A stretch of DNA of 64,000 nucleotides from Sphingomonas sp. LM7. GTDB taxonomy: Bacteria; Pseudomonadota; Alphaproteobacteria; Sphingomonadales; Sphingomonadaceae. The notes below the pieces were generated by a model. The model was given only the letters and a program-made list of their open reading frames with translations, was not told where the DNA came from and did no database searches. This document shows, one piece after another, positions 43,282 to 52,820 of the stretch. The stretch's first letter is position 1; every line of letters begins with the position of its first letter. The translations under genes were made by a program, and so were the position numbers. The stretch is taken from assembly GCF_002002925.1 (NCBI RefSeq), contig NZ_CP019511.1, positions 2,356,001 through 2,420,000 of the forward strand, written 5' to 3'.

Positions 43282-43587
43282 AGCCGGTCCGCGCAGGGGA
43301 GCCAGCCCCGCGCAACATGAACCTCAGATAACCAGCCCGTTCAGCTAACGACAAGGCACGCGGGTTATAGCGGCCCTTACAGTTTGTGTATCGAGGTCCT
43401 CGCGTAGCGTATCGAGGATCGAGGGCCGGCCTCCACCAGGGGCTGGCCCGTTTCGTTTCCGGCGGGTGCTCGGCCACGCGGCCGCAAAGCCGCCGTCGGA
43501 CGGGTTCTGCAAGCCGACCAGCCGGCCGTGCCGGGCGCTGCGCGGCGGGACCGCGCATCGCCGCGGACGTCGCCGCGCCAGCGCCCG
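43282..43587. other. Intergenic region without gene
   Basis: About 300 bases between two minus-strand genes. I see no credible frame, RNA gene or strong terminator; one internal short repeat (CGAGG at several positions) is all that stands out. It presumably holds the phytase-like gene's promoter. Confidence 0.5.
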
Positions 43588-44310
43588 TCAGTACATATGC
43601 TGCCCGCCGTTGATCGACAGCGTCGATCCGGTGACGAACCCGCCCTCTTCGGACACCAGGAACGCCACGCCACGCGCGATTTCGCTCGCCTGGCCCAGCC
43701 GGCCTACGGGAATCTTGGCGACGATCTTCTCGAGCACTTCGGGCGGCACCGCAGCGACCATGTCGGTGTCGATATAGCCCGGCGCGATCGCATTGACCGT
43801 CACGCCGGCGCGCGCGCCTTCCTGCGCCAGCGCTTTGGTGAAGCCGTGGATGCCCGACTTGGCGGCGGCATAATTGACCTGGCCATATTGCCCGGCCTGC
43901 CCGTTGATCGAACCGATGTTGACGATCCGCCCCCATTTGCGGCTGCGCATGCCCGGGAAAGTGGCGTGCGCCATGTTGAAGCAGCCGCCCAGATTGATGC
44001 GGATCACGTCTTCCCACATGTCCTTGGACATTTTTAGGATGGTGCCGTCGCGGGTGACGCCGGCATTGTTGACCACCACGTCGACCGGGCCCAGATCGGC
44101 CTCGACCTGCGCCACGCCAGCGGCGCACGCCTCGAAATCGCCGACGTCCCATTTATACGCCTTGATGCCGGTGCGCTCGGTAAAGGCCTTCGCCTTTTCC
44201 TCATTTCCGGCATAGTTCGCCGCGACCGTCATGCCCGCGTCCTTGAGGGCCAGGCTGATCGCCTCGCCGATGCCGCGCGTTCCCCCAGTCACGATCGCTA
44301 CGCGTGCCAT
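43588..44310 (-). CDS. phbB: Acetoacetyl-CoA reductase
   Basis: A 240-residue short-chain dehydrogenase that reduces acetoacetyl-CoA to (R)-3-hydroxybutyryl-CoA with NADPH, the monomer for PHB. Cofactor motif VTGGTRGIGEA, the NNAG motif (VVVNNAGVTRDG), catalytic Ser in GSINGQAGQ and Tyr-x3-Lys in NYAAAKSGIHG are present. The PhbB-specific TDMVAAVPPEVLEKI and the end GGQHMY support the exact assignment. An ATG 9 bp upstream is less well spaced from AGAGG. It is separated from phaC by 18 kb. Confidence 0.94.
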   Translation of the reverse strand: MARVAIVTGGTRGIGEAISLALKDAGMTVAANYAGNEEKAKAFTERTGIKAYKWDVGDFEACAAGVAQVEADLGPVDVVVNNAGVTRDGTILKMSKDMWEDVIRINLGGCFNMAHATFPGMRSRKWGRIVNIGSINGQAGQYGQVNYAAAKSGIHGFTKALAQEGARAGVTVNAIAPGYIDTDMVAAVPPEVLEKIVAKIPVGRLGQASEIARGVAFLVSEEGGFVTGSTLSINGGQHMY

Positions 44311-44346
44311 GTCAGCCATCCTCTCCGTTTCTAATCTCTTGCAACG

Positions 44347-45351
44347 CTAGGCAGCGTCTGCCCAGCCCGCAAGTTCCCGCCACAATATCTTACGAAGCAT
44401 ATCGATCCCGACCGCGCTTGCATTGAGGCACGGCAGCACTGCGAAATCCGTGCCGCCTGCGGCAAGGAAGCTCTCACGCCCGCGGATCGCGAGCTCTTCC
44501 AGCGTCTCGACGCAATCGGCGGAAAAGCCCGGCGCAACGATCGCGACGCGCTTGACGCCCTTGCCCGGCAGGCTCTCAAGCACCTTGTCAGTCGCCGGTT
44601 CGAGCCATTTGGCGCGTCCGAAGCGCGACTGGAAGGTAATCGTCAGATCGCGCCCCAGCGCCTCGCGCAGCAGCCGCGCGGTCTTCTGGCAGTGGCAGTG
44701 ATAGGGGTCGCCGAGTTCCAGCGTCCGCTGCGGCATGCCGTGAAAGCTGGCGATCAGCATCTCGGGCTCGAAATCCAGCGTGGCGACCGACTGCTCGATC
44801 GAGGTCTTGAGCGCGTCGATATAGGCCGGATCGTCGTGATAGGGCGGCAGCATCCGGATCGCAGGCTGGCGGCGGAAGGTCTTGAGTGCGGCGAACACGG
44901 CGTCGGTCACACTCGCAGTCGTGGCCGCGCAATATTGCGGGTAGAGCGGCGCGACCAGGATGCGCTCGGCGCCATAGGTCTTGAGCGAGACGAGGCGGTC
45001 GCGGATCTCGGGCAGGCCGTATCGCATCGCATATTCGACTCGCACATCGGGTCCGAATGTCCCCTCCAGCGCCGTGGCCTGCGCACGTGTGATCGCGGCG
45101 AGCGGCGAGCCCTCTTCGGTCCAGACCTGCTGATAGGCATGGGCGGATTTGGCCGGTCGGGTGCGCAGGATGATGCCGTGCAGGATCGGCTTCCATACGA
45201 TGCGCGGGATCTCGATCACTCGCGGATCGGAAAGGAATTCCGCCAGATAGCGCCGCACCGCACTCGGCGTCGGCGACTCGGGCGTACCGAGGTTGACGAG
45301 CAGCACGCCGATTTTGGGAGCCGGGATCACCGGATGGTCTGAAGGGATCAT
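44347..45351 (-). CDS. hemH: Ferrochelatase
   Basis: A 334-residue enzyme inserting Fe2+ into protoporphyrin IX, the last step of protohaem synthesis. Landmarks are GVLLVNLGTPESPTPSAV near residue 15, LYPQYCAATTASV, IASFHGMPQRTL with the metal-site His and the YHCHCQKTARLL region, plus the Glu of CVETLEEL. Length is normal. It overlaps the molybdopterin subunit gene upstream by 4 bp. Confidence 0.95.
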   Translation of the reverse strand: MIPSDHPVIPAPKIGVLLVNLGTPESPTPSAVRRYLAEFLSDPRVIEIPRIVWKPILHGIILRTRPAKSAHAYQQVWTEEGSPLAAITRAQATALEGTFGPDVRVEYAMRYGLPEIRDRLVSLKTYGAERILVAPLYPQYCAATTASVTDAVFAALKTFRRQPAIRMLPPYHDDPAYIDALKTSIEQSVATLDFEPEMLIASFHGMPQRTLELGDPYHCHCQKTARLLREALGRDLTITFQSRFGRAKWLEPATDKVLESLPGKGVKRVAIVAPGFSADCVETLEELAIRGRESFLAAGGTDFAVLPCLNASAVGIDMLRKILWRELAGWADAA

Positions 45352-47588
45352 TCGATATCCGAAAGCAATGGCAACCGCCGGAAGCGTACACCGGTCGCCG
45401 CCTGCAGCGCATTGGCGATCGCGGGGGCGACCGGCGGCACGGCGATCTCGCTCGCGCCGCCGGGCTCTGCGCCGCTGCGGATCAGCTCAACGGTGATGTC
45501 CGGGCAATCGGCGAGCGTCGGCAGGCGCAGCTCGGAGATGTCGCGCGCATCGGCGACATTCTCGGTGAAGCCGGTCGAGCAGCCGACTGCGCCTGCAAGC
45601 CCGAACAACAACCCGCCCTCAATCTGCTGCATCACCAGATCGGGATTGACCACACGCCCGCAATCGACCGCGGCGACCAGTCGCTCGACCTTGACTCGCC
45701 GGTCGCTGGTCAGCTGCGCCTCGGCGAGCACTGCGATGTGCGAGCCGCGGAAGCTGTGGCAAGCGATGCCCTGCCCGCTTCCCGGCTGTCCGCCCTGCCA
45801 GCCGCCGAGCTGCGCCGCAGTCTGCAGGCAGCGCGCCAGCCGCGGCTGCTGGCCCAGCATCGCCATGCGGAACGACAGCGCGTCCTGTTCGGCGACATGG
45901 GCCAACTCGTCGAGAAAGCTCTCGGTAAAGAAGCAGGTGTAGCTATGCGCGCCCGAGCGCCAATAGCCGCTCGGCACGCCGATCTCGGCAGGATGGTGGT
46001 CGACTGCGAAATTGGGGATCGCATAGGCCGGCATTGCGCCCGCCACTGCGCTGGCGTCGCTCCCGCCCAGCGCCAGCGCGGCGGCAGGCAGCGCCTCGCC
46101 GTGGAGCAGCCGCGCGGCGAGCTCACGCCCACTGGACGGCGCGGCGATCTTTGCGAGCCATCCCGTCACCCGGCCCTGCGCATCGACTCGCGCGTTCATC
46201 CGCCCCGCGGCGGCCGGACGGAAGCGATCGCGCCGGAAATCCTCGCCACGCGGCCAGGTGAGCTGGACCGGCCTGCCGATCCGCATCGCGAGCAGCGCCG
46301 CCTGCGCCGCGACGTCGCTCTCCAGCTTCGCGCCGAACGAGCCCCCGGCCATCGTCGGGTGGAGGATCACGGCGTTCTCCGAAATCCCGGCGGCGCGTGC
46401 CGCGGCGGCACGGGCGAGCCCGGGCGCCTGAGTCGGCAGCCACAAGGTCAGCCGGCCGTCACGATAGGCCGCGGTGGCAGTCATCGGCTCGAGCGGCGCA
46501 TGCAGCGCCAGCCCGACGCGATATTCGGCCGCCACCAGCTGCGCGCCGCGGAACTGCGCCGAAAGATCACCGGCTTCGGCGATGCGCGACCCTGCGCCGT
46601 CGAACGCCGCGGTCAGCGCCTGCTCGATCGTATCGCTGTTGACTACGGGCTCGGGCGTCCTGAACCGCGGCCGCATCGCATCGATCGCGCGATCCGCCGC
46701 CCACCAGTTGTTGGCGACGGCGGCGACCCAGTCGTCGGTCGTCACCACCGCGAGCATGCCGGGCACCTTGTCGGCCGCGGCACGATCGACGCGCGCCAGC
46801 CCGGTCTCTCCGACCGGCCCTTGCCGGATCGAGGCATAGACCATGTCGGGCAGCCTTATGTCGGCGGCATAAGCGGCGGTGCCGTCGACCTTGGACGGCG
46901 CATCGAGCCGCGGCAGCGGCTGGCCGTAGAGCCGGGTTTCCTCGCCGGTCCGCAACGGCACGTCGCCAGGCAGGTCCTGGTCCGCCGCGGTCTCGGCCAG
47001 CGCGCCGAATCCCAGCCGCTGGTTGCCCTGGAACACCAGATTGTTGAACGTCCCGCAGGCCTTCCAGTCGACGCCCCAGCGCGCCGCCGCCGCCTTGCAC
47101 AGCAGCACTCGTGCCGCCGCACCCGCTCGGCGTAGCTCGCCTTCGAAATTGCGCACCGACGTCGAGGCGCCGGTCAGCGTCAGCCCGGTCCGGCGGACAT
47201 AGCTCGCCCGCAGGGCCTCGGGCAGCGCGCCCAGCGCCGCTTCGAACAATTCGTCGGCAGCAAGCGGATTGGCGTAAAGCGGATTGAGCGGCGCCGGCTC
47301 GACTCCCACCATCTTCCAGTCTGCGCCAAGCTCATCGGCGACGATCTGGGGCAGCGCGGTATAGACGCCCTGCCCTTCCTCGCATTGCGGCACCGCGACC
47401 GAGACATGGCCGTCCGCGCCGATCTTGATCCACGCGCCGAACAGGCTTTCGCCGGGCGCCGCAGTCAGATTGGGAAGATAGGTCCGCGGCCATGCCGCCC
47501 AGGCGACCACCAGCCCCACGCCAACGCCGCCGCCGACCAGCAAAGTCCGCCGATCGAGCCTGGTCCGCGCGCTGGGAGTCACCGCCAT
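45348..47588 (-). CDS. Molybdopterin-binding subunit, xanthine dehydrogenase family (IorB-like)
   Basis: A 746-residue large subunit resembling the beta subunit of isoquinoline 1-oxidoreductase. An N-terminal Tat-type signal ([12 protein letters not shown] followed by a hydrophobic stretch) anchors or exports it to the periplasm. Molybdopterin-domain motifs include [19 protein letters not shown] and the C-terminal [21 protein letters not shown]. The iron-sulfur small subunit normally needed for electron transfer is not adjacent: hemH overlaps downstream by 4 bp and lgt is divergent upstream. The substrate is probably an N-heterocycle or aldehyde, but this is unproven. Confidence 0.85.
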   Translation of the reverse strand: MAVTPSARTRLDRRTLLVGGGVGVGLVVAWAAWPRTYLPNLTAAPGESLFGAWIKIGADGHVSVAVPQCEEGQGVYTALPQIVADELGADWKMVGVEPAPLNPLYANPLAADELFEAALGALPEALRASYVRRTGLTLTGASTSVRNFEGELRRAGAAARVLLCKAAAARWGVDWKACGTFNNLVFQGNQRLGFGALAETAADQDLPGDVPLRTGEETRLYGQPLPRLDAPSKVDGTAAYAADIRLPDMVYASIRQGPVGETGLARVDRAAADKVPGMLAVVTTDDWVAAVANNWWAADRAIDAMRPRFRTPEPVVNSDTIEQALTAAFDGAGSRIAEAGDLSAQFRGAQLVAAEYRVGLALHAPLEPMTATAAYRDGRLTLWLPTQAPGLARAAAARAAGISENAVILHPTMAGGSFGAKLESDVAAQAALLAMRIGRPVQLTWPRGEDFRRDRFRPAAAGRMNARVDAQGRVTGWLAKIAAPSSGRELAARLLHGEALPAAALALGGSDASAVAGAMPAYAIPNFAVDHHPAEIGVPSGYWRSGAHSYTCFFTESFLDELAHVAEQDALSFRMAMLGQQPRLARCLQTAAQLGGWQGGQPGSGQGIACHSFRGSHIAVLAEAQLTSDRRVKVERLVAAVDCGRVVNPDLVMQQIEGGLLFGLAGAVGCSTGFTENVADARDISELRLPTLADCPDITVELIRSGAEPGGASEIAVPPVAPAIANALQAATGVRFRRLPLLSDIE

Positions 47589-47698
47589 CGCGCCGCTCTA
47601 TCGCGCGGCTCGCGCCTGCGCCAGCCATTGCGGTCTTGGGTTTGCGCCACGGCTGTTCTATCGCGGTGCCAAGAACGATTGCCGGGGAACGACAAGAA

Positions 47699-48583
47699 GT
47701 GCTGCTCCATCTCCTCGCCGCCGCCGGCGATCATATCCAGTTCAAGGATCTCGGGCTCAGCCCGGTGGCGGTCAATCTCGGGTTCTTCCAGATCAAATGG
47801 TATTCGTTGGCATACATCGCTGGCATACTGATCGGCTGGTGGTATCTACTCCGCCTGCTCGCCCAGCCCGGCGCGCCGATGGCACGCCGCCACGCCGACG
47901 ATCTCGTCTTCTATGCGACGCTGGGCGTCATCCTGGGCGGGCGGCTCGGCTACGTACTGTTCTATGCGCCCGACATGATCGTCGAATCGCCGCTCCAGGT
48001 CTTCCGGCTATGGGATGGCGGCATGTCGTTCCATGGCGGCGTAATCGGCACCACGATCGCGATCATCCTGCTGGCGCGGCGCAACGGCCTCGATTGGCTG
48101 CGCATCCACGATTACGTCGCCTGTGTGGCGCCGTTCGGGCTGTTCTTCGGCCGCCTCGCCAATTTCGTGAACGGCGAGCTTTGGGGCAAGCCGACCGACG
48201 TCCCCTGGGCAGTCGTCTTCCGCAACACCGTCCAGACCGGCCTGCCCGAGCCGGCGCGCCACCCCAGCCAGCTCTATGAAGCGGGGCTTGAGGGCATATT
48301 GCTGTTCATCGTCCTGTGGTTCTTCTTCTGGCGCACCGATTCGCGCTACCAGCCCGGCAAGCTCGTCGGCATCTTCATCCTGGGCTATGGCCTGTGCCGC
48401 TTCTTGGTCGAGTTCTTCCGCGAACCCGACGCGCAGCTGGTCTGGCTGGTCGATGCGACCGGACTGCACATGGGGCAATGGTTGTGCATCCCGATGATTG
48501 TGGGCGGCATCTATCTGATCGCCACCGCCAACCGCCGCCGCCAGCGCGTCGAGGCGATCGCAGGTTCACAGAGCGTAGCCTGA
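47699..48583 (+). CDS. lgt: Prolipoprotein diacylglyceryl transferase
   Basis: A 294-residue seven-helix inner-membrane enzyme that transfers diacylglycerol to the lipobox Cys of prolipoproteins, needed by the lipoproteins elsewhere in this window. The Lgt signature [13 protein letters not shown] is complete, and [12 protein letters not shown] and the [12 protein letters not shown] motif with catalytic His are present. The start is a GTG at 47699, where the family N-terminus begins. An in-frame GTG at 47666 would add 11 residues. Confidence 0.94.
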   Translation: MLLHLLAAAGDHIQFKDLGLSPVAVNLGFFQIKWYSLAYIAGILIGWWYLLRLLAQPGAPMARRHADDLVFYATLGVILGGRLGYVLFYAPDMIVESPLQVFRLWDGGMSFHGGVIGTTIAIILLARRNGLDWLRIHDYVACVAPFGLFFGRLANFVNGELWGKPTDVPWAVVFRNTVQTGLPEPARHPSQLYEAGLEGILLFIVLWFFFWRTDSRYQPGKLVGIFILGYGLCRFLVEFFREPDAQLVWLVDATGLHMGQWLCIPMIVGGIYLIATANRRRQRVEAIAGSQSVA

Positions 48584-48590
48584 CCTGAAG

Positions 48591-48612
48591 CCCCTTCCCT
48601 TCAGGGGAGGGG
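48591..48612 (+). terminator. Terminator-like hairpin after lgt
   Basis: CCCCTTCCC pairs with GGGGAGGGG (one mismatch) around a 4-nt loop, right after the lgt stop. The T-run is poor, so it may be one of the dispersed palindromes. Confidence 0.45.
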
Positions 48613-48683
48613 TTGGGTTGGGCCCCGACCGTCTCACCGAGACCTACGCGCCTGAGGCACTGCCCCAACCAAACCTTTGCGCC

Positions 48684-48908
48684 TTACCGCAACAAGCTGC
48701 CCAGCTCCGCAGTCGTGAGCCCATATTCCGCGCAGATATGGTCGCGCAGCCGCTGCTTGGCTGCTTCCATCTCCACATAAGCAGCGTCCTCGGCCGCTTC
48801 GAAGGCGTGATTGAGCACGTCCGGGCCTGGCACCAGTTCGCCCCACGCGATCCGATGCCGCGCCGCCGCCTCGCGCACCCCCGCCACCAATTCCTTGCCG
48901 TCCATCAT
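48684..48908 (-). CDS. Small acidic hypothetical protein
   Basis: A 74-residue helical protein (KELVAGVREAAARHRIAWGEL, VLNHAFEAAEDAAYVEMEAAKQRL) without signal or membrane segments. Two adjacent Met codons, 48903 and 48906 on this strand, can start it. It lies between lgt and midA on the opposite strand. The family is not recognised. Confidence 0.6.
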   Translation of the reverse strand: MMDGKELVAGVREAAARHRIAWGELVPGPDVLNHAFEAAEDAAYVEMEAAKQRLRDHICAEYGLTTAELGSLLR

Positions 48909-49007
48909 CGACGTTCCAACGCACCACCCCGCGGCCCGGCTCCGCAAAGGGTTCGCCTCGCCTCTCGCCGGGATGACGCGAGGGATGCGAGGCGTTAGGG
49001 ACACCGC

Positions 49008-50108
49008 GTGACCGACGCAGACAATCCCCTCGCCGCCCCGTCCGGCCCACGCAGCGAAAACGCCGCCGCGCCGCTGCTCGCCGAACGCCTTGCCCGCGCG
49101 ATCACGCTCGCCGGGCCGATCCCGCTGTCGCAGTTCATGGGCGCCGCCAACGCGCATTATTACGGCACGCGCGATCCGCTGGGCGCGCGCGGCGACTTCA
49201 CCACCGCGCCCGAGATCAGCCAGATGTTCGGCGAGCTGATCGGGCTGTGGCTCGCCGATATGTGGGACCGCGCCGGCCGTCCGCCCGCGCGCTATGTCGA
49301 GTTCGGGCCGGGCCGCGGCACGCTCGCCGAGGACGCGCTGCGTGCTATGGCCAAGGCCGGGCTCGCGCCACCCGTCGATCTCGTCGAGACCAGTCCGACG
49401 CTACGCGCCATGCAGGCCGAGCGCGTGCCCCACGCCGAATGGCATCTCGACTTGGTCGGCCTGCCCGAGGACGCGCCGCTGCTGATCGTCGCCAACGAAT
49501 TCTTCGACGCGCTGCCGATCCGCCAGTTGGTCGCGACAGGCGAAGGCTGGCGCGAGCGGCTAGTCGCCTGCCAGGATACCCTGTTCCTGCCGATCGCCGG
49601 CGACCGCAGCTTCGACATGATCATTCCCCGGCACCTGCTCCAGGCAGCGCCCGGATCGATCCTGGAAACCTCGCCTGCCAGCGTCGCCATCCTTCGCAAC
49701 CTCGCCGCGCGGCTGCTCGCACAGGGCGGGGCGGCGCTGATCATCGACTATGGCTATGAGGGCCCGGCGATCGGCGACACGCTCCAGGCAGTGCGCGGGC
49801 ACCAATATGCCAATCCTTTCGACAAGCCAGGCGAGGCCGATCTCACTGCGCATGTCGATTTCGCGACGCTCAGGGAAGCGGCGGAGGCCGAGGATCTGGT
49901 CGTCCACGGCCCGATCACGCAGGGCGCGTTCCTCAAGGCGCTCGGCATCGACGCACGCACCGAAGCGCTCGCCAAGGCCTCGCCCGACCGCGCCGAGAGC
50001 TTGGCCATCGATCGCGACCGGCTGACCGCCGACGACGCGATGGGCGAGTTGTTCAAGGTCATCGCGCTCACCGCACCGGGCTGGCCGACGCCCGCGGGGT
50101 TCGAATGA
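49008..50108 (+). CDS. SAM-dependent methyltransferase, NDUFAF7/MidA family
   Basis: A 366-residue class I methyltransferase of the MidA/NDUFAF7 branch (Methyltransf_28). The SAM-site region YVEFGPGRGTLAEDALRA is near residue 97, and the family start PLSQFMGAANAHYYGTRDPLG and GDFTTAPEISQMFGEL are clear. The mitochondrial homologue methylates an arginine of complex I, so a role in NADH dehydrogenase assembly is likely. The GTG start at 49008 begins the coupled trio with the acetyltransferase and pgeF (4-bp overlaps). Confidence 0.9.
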   Translation: MTDADNPLAAPSGPRSENAAAPLLAERLARAITLAGPIPLSQFMGAANAHYYGTRDPLGARGDFTTAPEISQMFGELIGLWLADMWDRAGRPPARYVEFGPGRGTLAEDALRAMAKAGLAPPVDLVETSPTLRAMQAERVPHAEWHLDLVGLPEDAPLLIVANEFFDALPIRQLVATGEGWRERLVACQDTLFLPIAGDRSFDMIIPRHLLQAAPGSILETSPASVAILRNLAARLLAQGGAALIIDYGYEGPAIGDTLQAVRGHQYANPFDKPGEADLTAHVDFATLREAAEAEDLVVHGPITQGAFLKALGIDARTEALAKASPDRAESLAIDRDRLTADDAMGELFKVIALTAPGWPTPAGFE

Positions 50109-50611
50109 TCCACTATCGCGACGCCACCGCCACCGATCTTCCGGCAATCGACGCGCTGTACCGCGAGAGCTTCGTCGGCACCTTCGGCCATCTCTACAAA
50201 CCCGCCGATCTCGCAGCCTTTCTCGGCAAGTTCACTCCCGAGGCCTGGGGGCACGAATATGCGAAACCGGGCAATGTCTTTCGTGTCGCGGAAGACGCTG
50301 ACGGATTGGTCGGCTATTGTACGGTCGGCCCCGTTACGCTGCCGATCGAGCCGGGTCCGCCTGCGACGGAACTGCACCAGCTCTATCTGGCCGAACGCGG
50401 CAAGGGCAGCGGCGCGGCGCAGGCGCTGATCGATTGGGCGATCCACGTCGCGCGGGCCGGCGGCGTCAGCCGCGTGGTACTCAGCGTCTATATCGACAAT
50501 CATCGCGCCCAGCGCTTCTATGCACGCCAGGGTTTCCGCGAGATCGGCAAATATGAATTCCGCGTCGGCGACCATATCGACGACGACCGCATCTGGAGCC
50601 TCGACCTGTGA
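50105..50611 (+). CDS. GNAT family N-acetyltransferase
   Basis: A 168-residue acetyltransferase. The start IHYRDATATDLPAIDALY is typical of the fold, and the acetyl-CoA pyrophosphate loop is ERGKGSGAAQAL. The final strand VVLSVYIDNHRAQRFYARQGFREIG is the usual motif B. The substrate is unknown. It overlaps both neighbours by 4 bp. Confidence 0.9.
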   Translation: MIHYRDATATDLPAIDALYRESFVGTFGHLYKPADLAAFLGKFTPEAWGHEYAKPGNVFRVAEDADGLVGYCTVGPVTLPIEPGPPATELHQLYLAERGKGSGAAQALIDWAIHVARAGGVSRVVLSVYIDNHRAQRFYARQGFREIGKYEFRVGDHIDDDRIWSLDL

Positions 50612-51372
50612 ACGAAGTCGAAGTCATCCGTGCCCGCGCCCTGGACGGCGTCGCCCACGGCTTTCTCGGCCGCCGCGGCGGCGTATCGACCGGTATCGTC
50701 GCGGGGCTCAATGTCGGCACCGGCTCGGCCGACGGACCCGAGTTGATTGCCGAGAACCGCCGTCGCGCTGCCGAAGCGGTGCTGCCCGGCGCCCGGCTGG
50801 TCACGCTCTACCAGGTCCATTCGGCCGATGCCGTCGCGGTGATCGAGCCGTTCGAGGATCGCCTTCGCCCCCGCGCCGACGCGCTCGTCACCGATCGGCC
50901 AGGGCTCGCGATCGGCATCCTCACTGCCGATTGCGCGCCGGTGCTGCTCGCCGACCGCGAAGCCGGCGTCGTCGGCGCCGCGCATGCCGGATGGAAAGGC
51001 GCGATCGGCGGCGTCACCGACTCGACGATTGCGCTGATGGAAACCCTGGGCGCCAAACGCGAGCGCATCGCTGCCGCAGTTGGGCCCTGCATCGCGCGCG
51101 CCAGCTACGAAGTCGATGACGACTTCTTCCGCCGCTTCGCCCAAGCCGACCCCGCCAATGAGCGCTTCTTCGCCGACGGCAAGCCCGGGCACCACCAGTT
51201 CGATCTCGAAGCCTATGTCGCGCATCGTCTTGCCGCCGCGGGCGTCCGCACGATCGAAACGCTCGGGCTCGACACTTATTCGGACGACAGCCGTTTCTAC
51301 AGCTTCCGCCGCGCGACGCATCGCGGCGAACCCGATTACGGCCGCCAGATCGCGATAATTGGTATCAATTGA
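50608..51372 (+). CDS. pgeF: Peptidoglycan editing factor PgeF (YfiH family)
   Basis: A 254-residue DUF152/YfiH-family protein that removes wrongly placed amino acids from UDP-MurNAc peptides; related proteins also show laccase or purine-phosphorylase activity. The zinc-site motif residues are His in YQVHSADAV, Cys in TADCAPVLL and His in AHAGWKGAIGG. The GTG start overlaps the acetyltransferase stop (GTGA). It ends the midA-GNAT-pgeF unit. Confidence 0.92.
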   Translation: MNEVEVIRARALDGVAHGFLGRRGGVSTGIVAGLNVGTGSADGPELIAENRRRAAEAVLPGARLVTLYQVHSADAVAVIEPFEDRLRPRADALVTDRPGLAIGILTADCAPVLLADREAGVVGAAHAGWKGAIGGVTDSTIALMETLGAKRERIAAAVGPCIARASYEVDDDFFRRFAQADPANERFFADGKPGHHQFDLEAYVAHRLAAAGVRTIETLGLDTYSDDSRFYSFRRATHRGEPDYGRQIAIIGIN

Positions 51373-51424
51373 AACGGTTCTTCGGCTAGGGAACGATCAA
51401 ACGATACCGAACCGGAGAGCCCAG

Positions 51425-52732
51425 ATGACCGACGAAACCGAAGCCGATCTGACCGGTGCGACTCCGCGGCGCCGCCCCAAGGCCAGCATCGACAAGGTCG
51501 GCGGACGCAAGCTACGGCCATCGACGATGATGATGGGCCATGGCTATGATCCGGTGCTGTCGGAAGGCTCGCTCAAGCCGCCGATCTTTATGACCTCGAC
51601 CTTCGTCTTTCCCAATGCCGCCGCGGGCAAGCGCCATTTCGAAGGCGTCACCGGCAAGCGCCCCGGCGGTGCCGAGGGCCTGGTCTATTCGCGCTTCAAC
51701 GGCCCCAACCAGGAAATTCTCGAGGATCGCCTCGCCGTGTGGGAAGAGGCCGAGGACGCACTCGCCTTCTCCAGCGGCATGTCGGCGATCGCCACCTTGT
51801 TCCTGTCGATGGTCAAGCCCGGCGACACGATCGTCCATTCCGGCCCGCTCTATGCCGCCACCGAGACGCTGATCGCCCGCATCCTCGGCCGCTTCGGCGT
51901 CCACTGGCTCGATTTCCCCGCCGGGGCGACCCGCGCGGAGATCGACGCGGTGCTGAGCAAGGCCGCGACCGGCAATGTCGCGCTGATCTATCTCGAAAGC
52001 CCCGCCAACCCGACCAACGCGCTAGTCGATGTCGAAGCGGTTACGGCCAGCCGCGACGCAATCTTCAAGGGCGCCAAGCCGCCGATTGCGATCGACAACA
52101 CCTTCCTCGGCCCGCTTTGGGCGCAGCCGCTCAAGCAGGGCGCCGACATCGTCGTCTATTCGCTGACCAAATATGCCGGCGGCCATTCCGATCTCGTCGC
52201 GGGCGGCGTGCTTGGATCGAAGGAGCACATCAACACGATCCGGCTGATGCGCAACACGATCGGCACGATCTGCGATCCCAACACCGCGTGGATGCTGCTG
52301 CGTTCGCTCGAGACGCTCGAACTGCGTATGTCGCGCGCCGGCGAAAACGCCGTGAAGGTCTGCGAGTTCCTGCGCACCCACCCCAAGGTCGAGCATGTCG
52401 GCTATCTCGGCTTCCTCGAAGAGGGCAGCCGCCAAGCCGATATCTACAACCGCCACTGCACCGGCGCAGGATCGACCTTCTCGCTCTATCTCAAGGGTGG
52501 CGAGAAGGAAGCGTTCGCCTTTCTCGACGCGCTGCGCATCGCCAAGCTCGCAGTGAGCCTCGGCGGCACCGAGACGCTCGCCAGCCACCCCGCCGGTATG
52601 ACGCACCTGTCGGTTCCGGAGGCACGCAAGCAGGCGCTGGGGATCACCGACAATCTCGTCCGCATCTCGATCGGCGTCGAGGATGCCGATGACCTGATCG
52701 CCGATTTCGAGGAAGCTTTGAAGACGGTTTGA
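51425..52732 (+). CDS. Cystathionine gamma-synthase family PLP enzyme
   Basis: A 435-residue Cys/Met metabolism PLP-dependent enzyme. The PLP lysine lies in VVYSLTKYAGGHSDL. Other landmarks are FSSGMSAIATLFLS near residue 118, the GPLYAAT loop, LESPANPTNALVDV, and C-terminal SLGGTETLASHPAGMTH. The N-terminal extension of about 30 residues is longer than usual. It could be a cystathionine gamma-synthase, methionine gamma-lyase or a related C-S enzyme. The ATG at 51425 follows GGAGAG. The leader contains nested inverted repeats, GGTATC with GATACC, which may be regulatory. Confidence 0.88.
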   Translation: MTDETEADLTGATPRRRPKASIDKVGGRKLRPSTMMMGHGYDPVLSEGSLKPPIFMTSTFVFPNAAAGKRHFEGVTGKRPGGAEGLVYSRFNGPNQEILEDRLAVWEEAEDALAFSSGMSAIATLFLSMVKPGDTIVHSGPLYAATETLIARILGRFGVHWLDFPAGATRAEIDAVLSKAATGNVALIYLESPANPTNALVDVEAVTASRDAIFKGAKPPIAIDNTFLGPLWAQPLKQGADIVVYSLTKYAGGHSDLVAGGVLGSKEHINTIRLMRNTIGTICDPNTAWMLLRSLETLELRMSRAGENAVKVCEFLRTHPKVEHVGYLGFLEEGSRQADIYNRHCTGAGSTFSLYLKGGEKEAFAFLDALRIAKLAVSLGGTETLASHPAGMTHLSVPEARKQALGITDNLVRISIGVEDADDLIADFEEALKTV

Positions 52733-52739
52733 CTTCTTG

Positions 52740-52760
52740 GGCTCCTGCAAAGCAGGAGCC
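52740..52760. terminator. Hairpin between convergent genes
   Basis: GGCTCCTGC and GCAGGAGCC form a perfect 9-bp stem with AAA loop, 7 bp after the PLP enzyme gene. It has no strong T-run. Confidence 0.55.
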
Positions 52761-52820
52761 TAGGATCCGAGCCATATCCTTCGTAACACTGGGCTCCGGC
52801 TTCCACAGGAGCACGCAAGC

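Noticed and set aside
51361..51408. SAM-type riboswitch before the cystathionine gamma-synthase-like gene
   Set aside because: Only nested inverted repeats (GGTATC/GATACC, CGGTTC/GAACG) are visible; the sequence does not match a SAM riboswitch core I know.
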